A stretch of DNA of 64,000 nucleotides from Metapseudomonas otitidis (GTDB taxonomy: Bacteria > Pseudomonadota > Gammaproteobacteria > Pseudomonadales > Pseudomonadaceae): positions 62,001-126,000 of the forward strand of contig NZ_FOJP01000007.1 of NCBI RefSeq assembly GCF_900111835.1. Direction: 5' to 3'. Position numbers and translations under genes: made by a program. Of the stretch, positions 27,153-36,659 are shown one piece after another. The number at the start of each line of letters is the position of its first letter. The first letter of the stretch is position 1. A model generated the notes under the pieces. The model was not told the DNA's origin, did not search any database, and was given only the letters and a program-made list of their open reading frames with translations.

Positions 27153-28544
27153 ATGACCGCCAGTGGTATCAGCCAAGCCGCCGTGGAAACCTTCGCCGCC
27201 CGTGAGCGCACCCGCTTCATCGAGCGCAACCCGACGTCCGTCGCCCTCGCCGAGCGCGCCCGCAACTCGCTGTATGCCGGCGTGCCGATGCACTGGATGG
27301 CCGACTGGTCCACCCCCTGCCCGCTGTTCGTCGAGCGCGCCAAGGGCGCCCGTTTCTATGACGTGGACGGCCACGAATACATCGACTTCTGCCTGGGCGA
27401 CACCGGCACCATGTTCGGCCACTCGCCGGACCCGGTGGCCCGCGCCATCGCCGAGCAGGCCGGCAACGGCCTGACCACCATGCTCCCCGGCGAAGACGCC
27501 GTGGTCTGCGGCGAGCTGCTGGCCGCCCGCTTCGGCCTGCCCTACTGGCAGGTGACCGCCACCGCCACCGACTCCAACCGCTACGTGCTGCGCTGGGCCC
27601 GTGCCGTCACCGGGCGCAAGACCCTGCTGGTGTTTGACGGCTGCTACCACGGCACCGTGGACGACGTGATGGTGCGCAGCCGCGACGGCCGCACCGTGCA
27701 CCGCTCCGGGCTGGTGGGCCAGGCCTACGACCTGACCCAGTACAGCCGCGCCATCCCCTTCAACGACGTCGAGGCCCTGGAGGCCGCCCTGGCCCAGGGC
27801 GACGTCTGCGCCCTGCTCTGCGAGCCGGCCATGACCAACATCGGCATGGTCCTGCCGGACCCGGGCTTCATGCAGAAGTGCCGCGAGCTGACCCGAAAGT
27901 ACGGCAGCCTGCTGATCATCGACGAGACCCACACCATCTCCACCGACATCGGCGGCTGCACCCGCCTGTGGAACCTCGACCCGGACTTCTTCGTGGTCGG
28001 CAAGCCGATCGCCGGCGGCGTGCCCTGCGGCATCTTCGGCTGCAGCGCGGAGATGGCCGAACGCATGGCCGCCTCGCGCAGGCAGGCCCAGGAAGACAGC
28101 CATGGCCACGGCCACAGCGGCATGGGCACCACCCTCTCGGCCAACGCCCTGGCCATGCACTGCATGCGCGCCAACCTCGAAGCGGTCATGACCCAGGCCG
28201 CCTACGACCACATGCTGCCCCTGGCCAAGCGCCTGGCCGACGGCTTCCGCCGGCTCATCGCCCAGCACGACCTGAAGTGGTCGGTGACCGAGCTGGGCGC
28301 CCGCAGCGAATTCCAGTTCTGCCCGGTGTCCCCGCGCACCGGTGCCGAGGCCGAGGCCGCCTTCCATGACGAGCTGCAGATGGCCCTGCACCTGTACCTG
28401 ATCAACCGCGGCATCCTCATCACGCCGTTCCACAACATGACCCTGTGCTGCCCCGCCACCTCCGAGGCGGACGTGGACCAGCTGATCGCCACCCTGGACC
28501 AGGCCATCACCGAGCTGCTGGCCATCCCCGGCGCCCGCGAATAG
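27153..28544 (+). CDS. Class III (PLP) aminotransferase, GSA-aminotransferase-like
   Basis: A 463-residue class III aminotransferase. Visible landmarks: YDVDGHEYIDFCLGDTGTMFGH (about 70-91) at the substrate end, FDGCYHG (about 168) stacking on PLP, the PLP-N1 Asp in IIDETHT (about 264), and the Schiff-base Lys in VVGKPIAGG (about 285). It resembles glutamate-1-semialdehyde aminomutase but sits with a glutamine-synthetase-like gene and a GntR regulator rather than haem genes, which points to amine or amino-acid catabolism. ATG 27153 follows a GAGGTG ribosome site. Confidence 0.88.
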   Translation: MTASGISQAAVETFAARERTRFIERNPTSVALAERARNSLYAGVPMHWMADWSTPCPLFVERAKGARFYDVDGHEYIDFCLGDTGTMFGHSPDPVARAIAEQAGNGLTTMLPGEDAVVCGELLAARFGLPYWQVTATATDSNRYVLRWARAVTGRKTLLVFDGCYHGTVDDVMVRSRDGRTVHRSGLVGQAYDLTQYSRAIPFNDVEALEAALAQGDVCALLCEPAMTNIGMVLPDPGFMQKCRELTRKYGSLLIIDETHTISTDIGGCTRLWNLDPDFFVVGKPIAGGVPCGIFGCSAEMAERMAASRRQAQEDSHGHGHSGMGTTLSANALAMHCMRANLEAVMTQAAYDHMLPLAKRLADGFRRLIAQHDLKWSVTELGARSEFQFCPVSPRTGAEAEAAFHDELQMALHLYLINRGILITPFHNMTLCCPATSEADVDQLIATLDQAITELLAIPGARE

Positions 28545-28638
28545 TCCGTAGACCGGTCGGGCGGATGGCGCTGTCATCCGCCCACACCCAACCACCGGTG
28601 GCTGGAGGACGCGCCAGCCACCCGACGCGAGAACCCCC

Positions 28639-30006
28639 ATGCCCTTCGCCCATCCCCAGGAAGCCCGCGACTTCCTCGAACGCCACCCCGAAGTCCGCAG
28701 CATCGAGCTGATGCTGATCGACGCCAACGGCATCCCCCGCGGCAAGCTGCTGCACCGCGACGAGCTGCTGGCCATCTACGAGAACGGCCGCCCGCTGCCC
28801 AGCTCCATCCTCTCCCTCACCCTGCAGGGCGAGGACGTGGAAGCCAGCGGCCTGGTCTGGGAAGTGGCCGATGCCGACTGCTGGACCTACCCCCTCGCCG
28901 GCTCCCTGTGCCTGCAGCCCTGGCGCGCCACCCCCACCGGCCAGGTGCAGGTGAGCATGCACCCGACCCAGGGCCAGCCGGCCGCCGCCGGCGACCCGCG
29001 CCACGTGCTGGCGCGCACCATCGACCGGCTCAAGGCCGACGGCTACCACCCGGTGATGGCGGTGGAGCTGGAGTTCTACCTGCTGGACAAGCAGCGCGAC
29101 GCCAACGGCCGCCCGCAGCCCGCCCTGCAGGCCAACGGCGTGCGCCCGCAGGCGCCCCAGGTCTACGGCGTATACGAGCTGGAACAGCTGCAGCCCTTCC
29201 TCGACGACCTCTACGCCGCCTGCGAAGCCCAGGGCCTGCCGGTGCGCACCGCCATCTCCGAATACGCCCCCGGCCAGCTGGAACTGACCCTGGAGCACCG
29301 CTTCGACGCGCTGCAGGCGGTGGACGAAGGCCTGCGCTACAAGCGCCTGGTCAAGGGCGTGGCCAACAAGCACGGGCTGATCGCCTGCTTCATGGCCAAG
29401 CCCTTCGGCGACCTGGCCGGCAGCGGCCTGCACATGCACGTCAGCCTGGCCGACGCCGAGGGCAACAACCTGATGGCCAGCGAAGACCCCCACGGCACCC
29501 CGCTGCTGCGCCACGCCATCGGCGGCATGATGGCCACGCTCAACGACGCCCTGGCGATCTTCTGCCCCAACGCCAACTCCTACCGGCGCTTCCAGGCCAA
29601 CAGCTACGCGCCGCTGGCCAAGAGCTGGGGGGTGAACAACCGCACCGTGTCCTTCCGCGTGCCCGGCGGCCCGACGAAAAGCCGCCACGTGGAGCACCGC
29701 ATCTGCGGCGCCGACGCCAACCCCTACCTGGCGGCCGCGGCCATCCTGGCCGGCATCCACACCGGCATCCGCGAACAGATCGACCCGGGCGAGCCCATCG
29801 TCGGCAACGGCTACGAGCAGGCCCGCGAAACCCTGCCCACCGACTGGCTCACCGCCTTGCGCAATCTTGAGCAGTCCGCCTGGGCGAAGGATGCCCTGGG
29901 CGAGGCGTTCCTGAAGATCTACCTCGCCATCAAGTGGGAGGAGTTCCGCCAGTTCGTCAGCGAAGTGGGCGAGCAGGACTGGCGCTGGTACCTGACCCAC
30001 GCCTGA
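28639..30006 (+). CDS. Glutamine-synthetase-family ligase (gamma-glutamyl-amine type)
   Basis: A 455-residue type of glutamine synthetase. Motifs: VELEFYLL (about 140-147) with metal ligands, EYAPGQLELTLEH (about 211-223), GSGLHMHVSL (about 265-274), NSYRRFQANSYAP (about 313) and RVPGG. Family members that lie next to aminotransferases usually join glutamate to an amine (polyamine, ethanolamine or aromatic amine) instead of ammonia. It is 94 bp downstream of the aminotransferase and is likely co-transcribed and GntR-regulated. The true amine is unknown. Confidence 0.85.
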   Translation: MPFAHPQEARDFLERHPEVRSIELMLIDANGIPRGKLLHRDELLAIYENGRPLPSSILSLTLQGEDVEASGLVWEVADADCWTYPLAGSLCLQPWRATPTGQVQVSMHPTQGQPAAAGDPRHVLARTIDRLKADGYHPVMAVELEFYLLDKQRDANGRPQPALQANGVRPQAPQVYGVYELEQLQPFLDDLYAACEAQGLPVRTAISEYAPGQLELTLEHRFDALQAVDEGLRYKRLVKGVANKHGLIACFMAKPFGDLAGSGLHMHVSLADAEGNNLMASEDPHGTPLLRHAIGGMMATLNDALAIFCPNANSYRRFQANSYAPLAKSWGVNNRTVSFRVPGGPTKSRHVEHRICGADANPYLAAAAILAGIHTGIREQIDPGEPIVGNGYEQARETLPTDWLTALRNLEQSAWAKDALGEAFLKIYLAIKWEEFRQFVSEVGEQDWRWYLTHA

Positions 30007-30054
30007 CCGCTGGAAGCCCTGCCGACCCAGGGGCCGGCAGGGTTATCCACAGCG

Positions 30055-31326
30055 TCAGCGCAACGGCAGGCAGCGGGCGTTTGGCTTGGGTTCGAGGGGC
30101 CCGGCGAAGCACACCCGGTTCCCGCCCTCCAGGCGCGCCGGCTGGCCGGGGTAATAGGGGTTATCCACAGGCGAGGCCGCCAGCGCCGCCGCCCAGCCGG
30201 ACGGCTCGGCGGGCAGATCGTCCAGCAACGCCAGCAGGCGCAGCTTCGCGTCCAGGTCCTGGATGCGGCCGGCATAGGCGCGGTAGTCCGGCCCGGCGGT
30301 TCCCACCAGTCGATCGCCCATCCAGTTGCGCCAGCCCGTGGGCTTGGGAAGGAGCCGGGGCTGTGCCTTCACCTCGCGGGCAAAATCCTTTGGTTCCAAT
30401 CGGGACAGTTCGGCAACCTGGCGGAAGGGCGGAAACGTGGCGTTGAGGCTCATGTTCGGCCGCATCAGCAGCGCCATGCCGATGCGCTCCTTCAACGGCG
30501 CCCCCTCACCACCGGGCAGGCTCTGGAACAGCGTCGCGATGTACAGCAGCTCCCGCTGCAACGGCTTGACCAGGGCGCGCTCCGCCTCGTTCAGCGGTGC
30601 CGGCTGCTGTGGTGCAGGCATCCAGCCCTGACGGTACAGGCGGGCCTGCAGCTCCAGGTTGCGGTCGATCAGCTTGCCGGCCATGACTTTCGCGAGGAGT
30701 TGGTCGGCCCGCGCCAGCAGGCGACGCAACACCACCAACTCCTGCGCCAACCGCTCACGAGCCTCTTCTCCCGATCCCTGGCGGGCCTGCAGCAATACCT
30801 GGGCTCCGAACACGCGCTGAGCGTGATCAAGGTACGCCATTGACGGCCAGGGCTCGGCCGCACCTGCGGTAGTCAGGGTCTGGTAGTCGTCCAGGGCAAG
30901 CAGCTCGCTGTAGCGCGCAGCCAACAGGATGTGGCTCCGGACCTGGGCCTCCAACTCGACCGGATGCGCCAACTGGTTCGCCCAGCAGCCGTTCTGCTCG
31001 ATGCTGCACAGCAACGGGTCGGTCGGCAAATCCAGCGTGGGCAGCTGTGGCGGGCTGTACTCGTCCACCGCCGAATGCCGAGCACGCCAGCGCTGGTAGG
31101 CGTCCAGCCGCTCGCGCCCGTAGGCCTCCGGCGCCTGGTCGGCCGGCGCATCCATGCCCATCAGGTAAAGGAATGCCGCGCTGTCGGCGCCCTCGTGGCG
31201 GGCATCCCGCAGCCAGTCGGCCACCTCCGGACGCAGCGGGTCGTCCCGCAGCAGCAGCGCGCCCCCCGTCACCAGAGCGCCCACCAGCACCGCACTGCCG
31301 AGCAGCCCGATCACGGCGCGCTTCAT
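30055..31326 (-). CDS. Membrane-anchored hypothetical protein
   Basis: A 423-residue protein with an uncleaved-looking N-terminal helix (about 4-27, GLLGSAVLVGALVTGGALLL) and a mostly helical body that should face the periplasm. No catalytic motif is recognised. One pair of Cys (CSIEQNGCW, near residue 105) could form a disulphide, and another Cys lies near the C-terminus (RVCFAG). ATG 31326 is chosen because the hydrophobic anchor starts right after it. Two TTATCCACA motifs lie in and after the 3' end. The convergent GS-like gene ends 49 bp away. No family was recognised. Confidence 0.7.
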   Translation of the reverse strand: MKRAVIGLLGSAVLVGALVTGGALLLRDDPLRPEVADWLRDARHEGADSAAFLYLMGMDAPADQAPEAYGRERLDAYQRWRARHSAVDEYSPPQLPTLDLPTDPLLCSIEQNGCWANQLAHPVELEAQVRSHILLAARYSELLALDDYQTLTTAGAAEPWPSMAYLDHAQRVFGAQVLLQARQGSGEEARERLAQELVVLRRLLARADQLLAKVMAGKLIDRNLELQARLYRQGWMPAPQQPAPLNEAERALVKPLQRELLYIATLFQSLPGGEGAPLKERIGMALLMRPNMSLNATFPPFRQVAELSRLEPKDFAREVKAQPRLLPKPTGWRNWMGDRLVGTAGPDYRAYAGRIQDLDAKLRLLALLDDLPAEPSGWAAALAASPVDNPYYPGQPARLEGGNRVCFAGPLEPKPNARCLPLR

Positions 31327-31510
31327 GGCTGCACCCGGGCGATAGGAAGGAGGATGAAGTTTTCGCAGCGCCACGTGGGGCGCCAGGTGTAGCCTGCCGG
31401 CATGGGAGGGCGTCCTTGCTTGGGAAAAAGACGCCCATCATACGGGCGCCCGTCCCGGCGCGGTCGGCACCGCGTCACGCATCCTGATTCACACTGCCTC
31501 TGGAGCCCCG

Positions 31511-32005
31511 ATGGAACCCGGCAACGCACAACTGACGATGACCGTCCTGATGACCCCGGACATGGCCAACTTCTCCGGCAACGTCCATGGCGGCACCCTG
31601 CTCAAGTACCTCGACGAGGTGGCCTACGCCTGCGCCAGCCGCTACGCCGGGCGCTACGTGGTGACCCTCTCGGTGGACCAGGTGGTGTTCCGCCAGCCGG
31701 TGCACGTCGGCGAGCTGGTGACCTTCCTCGCCTCGGTGAACTACACCGGCACCACCTCCATGGAGATCGGCATCAAGGTGATCACCGAGAACATCCGCGA
31801 ACGCTCGGTGCGCCATACCAACAGCTGCTTCTTCACCATGGTGGCGCTGGACGACGAGCGCCGCCCGGCGCCGGTTCCGCCGCTGGAGCCGCAGACCCCC
31901 GACCAGAAGCGTCGTTACGTGCAGGGTCAGCAGCGGCGGGAGATCCGCCAGGAACTGGAACGCCGCTACCGCGCCTTGCGCGGCGAGGACGACGTCCAGG
32001 GTTAA
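31511..32005 (+). CDS. Acyl-CoA thioesterase (hotdog, ACOT/YciA-like)
   Basis: A 164-residue hotdog thioesterase. The NVHGGTLLKYLDEVAY segment (about 23-38) holds the HGG turn and the catalytic Asp. The VVTLSVDQVVFRQPVHVGE strand pair and the SSMEIGIKV-like strand follow. The Arg-rich C-terminal tail (about 135-160) is typical of the Pseudomonas members. It is a second thioesterase, distinct from the one at 20.6 kb. No operon partner on this strand. Confidence 0.88.
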   Translation: MEPGNAQLTMTVLMTPDMANFSGNVHGGTLLKYLDEVAYACASRYAGRYVVTLSVDQVVFRQPVHVGELVTFLASVNYTGTTSMEIGIKVITENIRERSVRHTNSCFFTMVALDDERRPAPVPPLEPQTPDQKRRYVQGQQRREIRQELERRYRALRGEDDVQG

Positions 32006-32011
32006 GGACCC

Positions 32012-32058
32012 GGCCTGCACCCGGCAGGGGCGAGCGCCCCTGCCGGCGGGTGCAGGCC
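32012..32058. terminator. Long hairpin between convergent genes
   Basis: An almost perfect 20-bp stem: GGCCTGCACCC-GGCAGGGGC pairs with GCCCCTGCC-gg-cGGGTGCAGGCC. It lies between the thioesterase and copper-chaperone stops. There is no T-run; it is probably a bidirectional transcription barrier. Confidence 0.55.
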
Positions 32059-32067
32059 GGTAGGCGG

Positions 32068-32592
32068 TTACTGGTCGTGACCGCTGTGCTGGCTGTGGTC
32101 GCCCTGCTCGGCGTGCTCGCCGTGGGCGTGGGCCTTCTCGGCAGCGGGGGCGGCCTTCTGCACGGCGATCTCCACCTTGAGGTCGCCGGCCTTCTCGAAG
32201 TGCAGAGTCAGGGGGAAGCGCTCGCCATCCTTCAGCGGCTGCTTCAGGCCGAACATCATCAGGTGGTAGCCACCCTGCTCCAGGCGCACCTCGCCCCCGG
32301 CAGGAATGGCCAGGCCACCTTCCACTTGCTGCATCTTCATCACCCCGTCCTTGTGTACGTGCTCGTGGATCTCGGTCTTGCCGGCACGGGGGGTGTCGGC
32401 ACCCACCAGGCGGTCCGGGGTGTCGCCGTTGTTGTGCACCACCAGGTAGGCCGCGCCGTTGGCGGACACCGGCGGCAGCTCCAGGGCCCACGGGTGGTCG
32501 ATGTGCAGCTTGGCCACCTGGTACTCGTGGGCCAGGGCGGCGGTGCTGAACAGGCCCAGCAGGGCAGCGGCGGAAATCAGGGTCTTGCGCAT
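32068..32592 (-). CDS. Periplasmic copper chaperone, PCu(A)C family
   Basis: A 174-residue protein with a signal peptide (1-21, cleavage ALA/HE). The Cu(I) site pattern is present: H in EIHEHVH, MKM near 85-87 and YHLMMFG near 109-115, matching the H...M...HxM layout. The C-terminal tail (about 153-174) is extremely His-rich, suggesting an extra metal-binding segment. PCu(A)C proteins deliver copper to cytochrome oxidase in the periplasm. It lies downstream of the DUF2946 gene on the same strand, a common copper-related pairing. Confidence 0.88.
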   Translation of the reverse strand: MRKTLISAAALLGLFSTAALAHEYQVAKLHIDHPWALELPPVSANGAAYLVVHNNGDTPDRLVGADTPRAGKTEIHEHVHKDGVMKMQQVEGGLAIPAGGEVRLEQGGYHLMMFGLKQPLKDGERFPLTLHFEKAGDLKVEIAVQKAAPAAEKAHAHGEHAEQGDHSQHSGHDQ

Positions 32593-32689
32593 GGGGTCAC
32601 TCCTTGGAAAGTCGATCGGCGCCGGGCCTGAAAACGGCCATCCGGACGCCGGAAACGCCGCGCACAGGGGCGCGCGGCGGCAAACGGCT

Positions 32690-33037
32690 TCAGGCGAGCG
32701 ACGGCGGTGCGCGGGGCCGGGCGCCGGGGAATACCGAGGCGGCACCATGGCCCGCCTCCGGCTCCAGCGGGGCGAAGAACGCCGTGGCCGGCAACAGGGC
32801 GGGCAGCAGCGGTGCGGGCGTGAGTGCCGGGGAGGCGGAGAGCAGCGTGCAGTAGCCGCACTTGGCCAGCAGGTGGTCGGGGTGGGCCGGGAGCTTGGCC
32901 GAATCACGCCCGGAGGCGCAGGCCATCTCCGCCAGCCAGGCCGGCAGTTCGCCCGCCTGGGCGCGGACCTGGGACAGCAACGGACCGGCCACCACCAGCC
33001 ACAGGGCCAGCAGTCCGAGCCAGGCGCCGAAGCGCAT
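32690..33037 (-). CDS. DUF2946 family protein
   Basis: About 115 residues: an N-terminal helix (GAWLGLLALWLVVAGPLLSQVRA) and the CxxC motif KCGYC near the middle, both typical of DUF2946. The C-terminal half is Pro/Ala-rich. Homologues stand next to copper-uptake TonB receptors or PCu(A)C genes, as here. The start is uncertain: ATG 33037 is used, but TTG 33055 has the better purine-rich leader and GTG 33097 is also open. Exact function unknown. Confidence 0.6.
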   Translation of the reverse strand: MRFGAWLGLLALWLVVAGPLLSQVRAQAGELPAWLAEMACASGRDSAKLPAHPDHLLAKCGYCTLLSASPALTPAPLLPALLPATAFFAPLEPEAGHGAASVFPGARPRAPPSLA

Positions 33038-33149
33038 GCGTCCGTGATGAGCCAATCCCGTCTCCCGGGTCCGTTGGAGAGTGGCGTGGGCAACCACGCC
33101 GGAAACCGCGCCATGCTAGCGATACAGCGCCGGCAAGCATAGCCGCTGA

Positions 33150-33295
33150 AGGGCACCTCCAAACACGGCCTGCGTTGTCATCGCGGCGTTGAAAACAGCC
33201 TCAAATGCTCATTTACCGCACGTAAACTGCGCTTTTTCGCCGGTTTTTGCCTTCGGCTTCCGGCCTCGCCGACGTTTTTGGACGTGCCCTGAGTC
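33150..33295. repeat. Dispersed intergenic repeat-like sequence
   Basis: 'gttgtcatcgcggcgttgaa', then 'ctcatttac..cacgtaaactg' (an inverted pair TTTAC/GTAAA) and 'ttttgccttcggcttccggcc' resemble a non-coding repeat seen downstream of many gamma-proteobacterial genes. I recognise it only from memory. It lies between the DUF2946 gene and the pdxY 3' end; no gene is seen here. Confidence 0.4.
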
Positions 33296-33308
33296 AGATG
33301 GCCGCAGG

Positions 33309-34178
33309 TCAGCCCAGGCGACGCGCCTCGAAGCGCACGCGCGGGTGGGCGATGCGGTCCTGGGCCCGCACCAGCTCCAGTTCGTAGCTGCCGCAGGCCT
33401 GGGTTTCCAGCAGCACCTCGTGCACTGCGGAAGCAGCGAATTCGAAGGCCGCCACCAGGGTGTCCCCCAGCAACAGACGGGCGAGGAACACCCCTGACGT
33501 CAGGTCGCCCACACCCACCGGCTGGCGCGGGAAGGCCAGCAGCGGCCGGCGCAGCAGCCAGCTACCGTCGGCACTGACCAGCAGCATTTCGAAGTCCTCC
33601 GGGGCGCGGCCGGGGTAGTCCAGGTGCTTCACCAGCACTGCACGCGGGCCACGGGCCAGCAGCGCGCGGGCCATGGCCACGCAGTCCTCCAGGGAGTCCG
33701 GGCGGCGCCCGGCGAAGCTGTTCAGCTCCAGCTGGTTGGGGCACAGGTAGTCGGCGGCGGCCGCGGCTTCCTCCAGCAGGAAGCGGCTCACTTCGGGGGC
33801 CACCACGCAGCCCTTCTCCGGGTGGCCCATCACCGGGTCGCACAGGTACAGCGCGCGCGGATTGGCCGCCTTGATGCGGGCCACCGCCTCGAGGATCTCG
33901 CGGCCCTGGGCGGCGCTGCCCAGGTAGCCGGACAGCACCGCATCGCAGTTGCCCAGCTCGCCGATGGCGGCAATGCCCTCCACCAGCTGGGGGATCTGCC
34001 GGGGCGGCAGCACCTCGCCGGTCCACTGCCCGTACTGGGTGTGGTTGGAGAACTGCACGGTGTTCAGCGGCCAGACCTTCACCCCCAGGCGCTCGACCGG
34101 GAACACCGCCGCGCGGTTGCCGGCGTGGCCGAACACCACATGGGACTGGATGCTGAGGAGATGGGGCGTGCGCGACAT
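33309..34178 (-). CDS. pdxY: Pyridoxal kinase PdxY
   Basis: A 289-residue ribokinase-fold kinase. [21 protein letters not shown] (about 7-27) and [14 protein letters not shown] (about 41-54) hold the pyridoxal-binding residues. LCDPVMGH (about 115) and the catalytic GVGDLTSG with the base Asp (about 222-229) are intact. It phosphorylates pyridoxal to PLP in the salvage route. Divergent from the diguanylate cyclase gene. Confidence 0.95.
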   Translation of the reverse strand: MSRTPHLLSIQSHVVFGHAGNRAAVFPVERLGVKVWPLNTVQFSNHTQYGQWTGEVLPPRQIPQLVEGIAAIGELGNCDAVLSGYLGSAAQGREILEAVARIKAANPRALYLCDPVMGHPEKGCVVAPEVSRFLLEEAAAAADYLCPNQLELNSFAGRRPDSLEDCVAMARALLARGPRAVLVKHLDYPGRAPEDFEMLLVSADGSWLLRRPLLAFPRQPVGVGDLTSGVFLARLLLGDTLVAAFEFAASAVHEVLLETQACGSYELELVRAQDRIAHPRVRFEARRLG

Positions 34179-34281
34179 GGAAGGTCCTTCGGGTCGGGGT
34201 GGATCGAATGCCAGGAGGTGCGGGCTCGGTTCGCCGGCCATAATGGCAGGATTCTCCAACCTGCCGGCACCCACCGTCACC

Positions 34282-35817
34282 ATGGAATCCCTGTATTTTT
34301 CGCCCATGCTGCTCGGGCTCAACCTGATGCTGGGCAGCGCCCTGGCCTGCACCGGGCTCTGGTACGTCTCGCGCCCCTATCGCGGTCCCGGCTTCTGGGC
34401 GGCCGGCGCCTGGCTGCTGATCCTCGGCATCCTCGCCTTCTTCGTCTTCGTCGCCACCGGCAACCGCGTGCTCAACGTCCTCGGCAACGCCACCCAGCTG
34501 GCCGGCGAGGCAGTGCTGATGCTCGGGGTGTTCCGCTTCCTCGGCCGGCCGTTGCCGGTCTGGACGGTGCCGGCCAGCGCCGGGCTGATGGCCGCCTTCA
34601 ACAGCTGGCACTGGTGGGTGGCACCGCTCAACAGCGAGCTGCTGATCGCCGTCTACGCCGCCATCGGCGGGGCGCTGCCCCTGCAGGCCGCCAGCGCCCT
34701 GCTGCGCCACCCGCGCGAACCCCAGCTGCGCGGGGTATGTGCCGGCGTCGGCGTGGTGCTGCTGGGCTACGCCCTGGTCACCCTGCTGCGGGGCGGCATC
34801 GCCGTGCACGACTGGCTGAACGCGGTGGAGCACCCCGACGTGACCCGCTCGGTGGCCTACCTGCTGCCCTACAACTTCGGCATCCCGCTGTGGGTCATCG
34901 CCCTGGTGGGCCTGGCGCTGATGACCATGCGCCGCATCCTCCTCGACAGCCAGCGCCACGCCGAGCAGGCCGAGGCCGGCGCCCAGCGCTTCGAGCGCCT
35001 GATGGGGCTGACCAGTGTTGGCCTGATGGTGCTGCAGGACGGCCGCATCCAGGACAGCAACCCGGCCCTCGACAGCCTGTTCGGCCTGCCCCGCGACGGC
35101 CTGCGCGAGCGCACGCCCCAGACGCTGTTCCCGGCCAGCGAGCAGGCTGCGCTGGAGCGCCTGCTGACGGAGGCCGACGGCACCCCGCGCGACTTCGCCG
35201 TGCAGCGCCAGGACGGCACCCTGCTCGCCGTCGAGTGCTCGGTGACGGCGCTGGACGACCGCCAGCGGCTGATGGAGATCCGCGACGTCAGCCACCGCAA
35301 GGCCCTGGAGGAACGCCTGCGCCTGCAGGCCACCACCGACCCGCTGACCGGTGCCCTGAACCGCCGGGCCTTCGACGCCCGCGCCGAGCAGGAGCGCCTG
35401 CGGGCCCTGCGCCAGGGCCAGCCGTTGTGCCTGGCGATGCTCGACATCGATCATTTCAAGCGCATCAACGACCAGCATGGCCACGCCGCCGGCGACCAGG
35501 TACTGCAGGCCTTCAGCCGCCTCTGCCAGGCGGCCGCCCGCAGCACCGACGTGTTCGCCCGGATCGGCGGCGAGGAATTCGTCTTCCTGCTGCCCGACAC
35601 CCCGGCCGATGCCGCCCGTCGTTTTCTTGAACGGTTGCGTGAGGCCGTGGAGCAGCTGCGCATCGAAATCGACGGCCAGGCGCTGGCCGTCAGCGTCAGC
35701 ATCGGCCTGGCCGAAGCCCCGGCGGAGCGGGGTCTGGAGGCCCTCCAGGAGGCGGCCGACCAGGCGCTTTATCGGGCCAAGCAGCAGGGTCGCAACCGCC
35801 TCGAGCTGGCCTTCTGA
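34282..35817 (+). CDS. Membrane PAS-GGDEF diguanylate cyclase
   Basis: A 511-residue protein: seven or so helices in the first 225 residues (MHYT/7TM-like sensor of unknown ligand), a PAS domain (about 235-345) and a GGDEF domain (about 350-511). The active site reads GGEEF, and RSTD lies five residues before it as an inhibitory I-site, so it should be an active, product-inhibited cyclic-di-GMP synthase at the inner membrane. ATG 34282 begins the first helix. It is monocistronic or followed 46 bp later by the DUF3301 gene. Confidence 0.88.
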   Translation: MESLYFSPMLLGLNLMLGSALACTGLWYVSRPYRGPGFWAAGAWLLILGILAFFVFVATGNRVLNVLGNATQLAGEAVLMLGVFRFLGRPLPVWTVPASAGLMAAFNSWHWWVAPLNSELLIAVYAAIGGALPLQAASALLRHPREPQLRGVCAGVGVVLLGYALVTLLRGGIAVHDWLNAVEHPDVTRSVAYLLPYNFGIPLWVIALVGLALMTMRRILLDSQRHAEQAEAGAQRFERLMGLTSVGLMVLQDGRIQDSNPALDSLFGLPRDGLRERTPQTLFPASEQAALERLLTEADGTPRDFAVQRQDGTLLAVECSVTALDDRQRLMEIRDVSHRKALEERLRLQATTDPLTGALNRRAFDARAEQERLRALRQGQPLCLAMLDIDHFKRINDQHGHAAGDQVLQAFSRLCQAAARSTDVFARIGGEEFVFLLPDTPADAARRFLERLREAVEQLRIEIDGQALAVSVSIGLAEAPAERGLEALQEAADQALYRAKQQGRNRLELAF

Positions 35818-35863
35818 TCGGCCACGGATGGGTTAAGCTTCAGCGCATCCGAGGGGAGTGATC

Positions 35864-36277
35864 ATGATCAGTCTGGCCGATGTCTTCCTGTTCCTGCTGC
35901 TTGCCGCCGGCGCCGCCTGGCTCTGGCGCGGCCACGGTGTGCGCGAGCGCGCCCTGGTGCTGGTGAAACAACACTGCGCCCGTTTCGACGTGGACCTGCT
36001 GGACGGCAACGTCGCCCTGCAGCGCATGGCCATCGTCCGCGATGCCAAGGGCCACCGCCGCCTGGCGCGCATCTATGGCTTCGAATTCACCGTCACCGGC
36101 GAGCAGCGCCTGACCGGCACGGTGCAGATGTTCGGCAACCACCTGGGGCGCATCCAGATGGACCCGCACCCCTTCCAGGCCCCGCGCGAGCCGGAAGTCG
36201 TCGCCAGCAACGTCATCCAGCTGGACACCTGGCGCCGCAACCACCCGCGCCAGGACGAGCAGCGCCAGGTGGAATGA
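35864..36277 (+). CDS. DUF3301 family protein
   Basis: A 137-residue protein with one N-terminal helix (about 6-22), then a basic soluble domain (VRERALVLVKQHCARFDVDLLDGNVAL) that is the DUF3301 signature; the C-terminal part carries IQLDTWRR. ATG 35864 is chosen because GAGGGGAG ends 6 bp before it; the in-frame GTG at 35858 overlaps that site. Function unknown; likely anchored with its domain in the cytosol. Confidence 0.75.
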   Translation: MISLADVFLFLLLAAGAAWLWRGHGVRERALVLVKQHCARFDVDLLDGNVALQRMAIVRDAKGHRRLARIYGFEFTVTGEQRLTGTVQMFGNHLGRIQMDPHPFQAPREPEVVASNVIQLDTWRRNHPRQDEQRQVE

Positions 36278-36287
36278 CCCGCCGGGC

Positions 36288-36659
36288 TCAGCCCTCGCCG
36301 AGCCCCTCCAGCCTGTGGATAACCCCGTTCCAGTCCGCCCGCGTGGCGCCGGTCATGGCGCCGCGCAGCAGCCGGCAGCCCAGGCGGAAGCCGAGCCGCG
36401 CCCGCCGCGCCTGGTTATGCCGGCAGCGCTCGAACAGCCAGTCGGGATCGAACCCCTGCCACACCCCCGCCACGCTCCAGGCGTTGAGCCAGACGGCGGG
36501 CGCCACTTCCAGCGCGTAGATCGCCTCCAGCTCGGCCTGTGGATAACCGCTCTCGTGCAGGCAGCGCGCCAGCCGCAGCAGGTCGCCCGCGTCCAGCTCG
36601 GTGTCCAGCCACAGCTCCGAAAGCGCCAGCCAGACCGCCTCGCGGCGCGGGTCGCTCAC
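36288..36659 (-). CDS. Small hypothetical protein (DUF7079-like)
   Basis: A 123-residue acidic, helical protein starting at GTG 36659, which overlaps the stop of the hydrolase gene (GTGA), so it is translationally coupled to it. The pattern EAVWLALSELWLDTEL, then LHESGYPQAELEAIYALEVAP, then WSVAGVWQGFDPDWL recalls a family of small proteins of unknown function. A longer frame on this strand runs back into the hydrolase gene and is its shadow. The assignment is tentative. Confidence 0.6.
   Translation of the reverse strand: MSDPRREAVWLALSELWLDTELDAGDLLRLARCLHESGYPQAELEAIYALEVAPAVWLNAWSVAGVWQGFDPDWLFERCRHNQARRARLGFRLGCRLLRGAMTGATRADWNGVIHRLEGLGEG

Noticed and set aside
33309-35484. Long minus-strand and plus-strand frames around pdxY and the GGDEF gene
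   Set aside because: They are alternative-frame shadows in GC-rich DNA; PdxY and the PAS-GGDEF protein explain the region.
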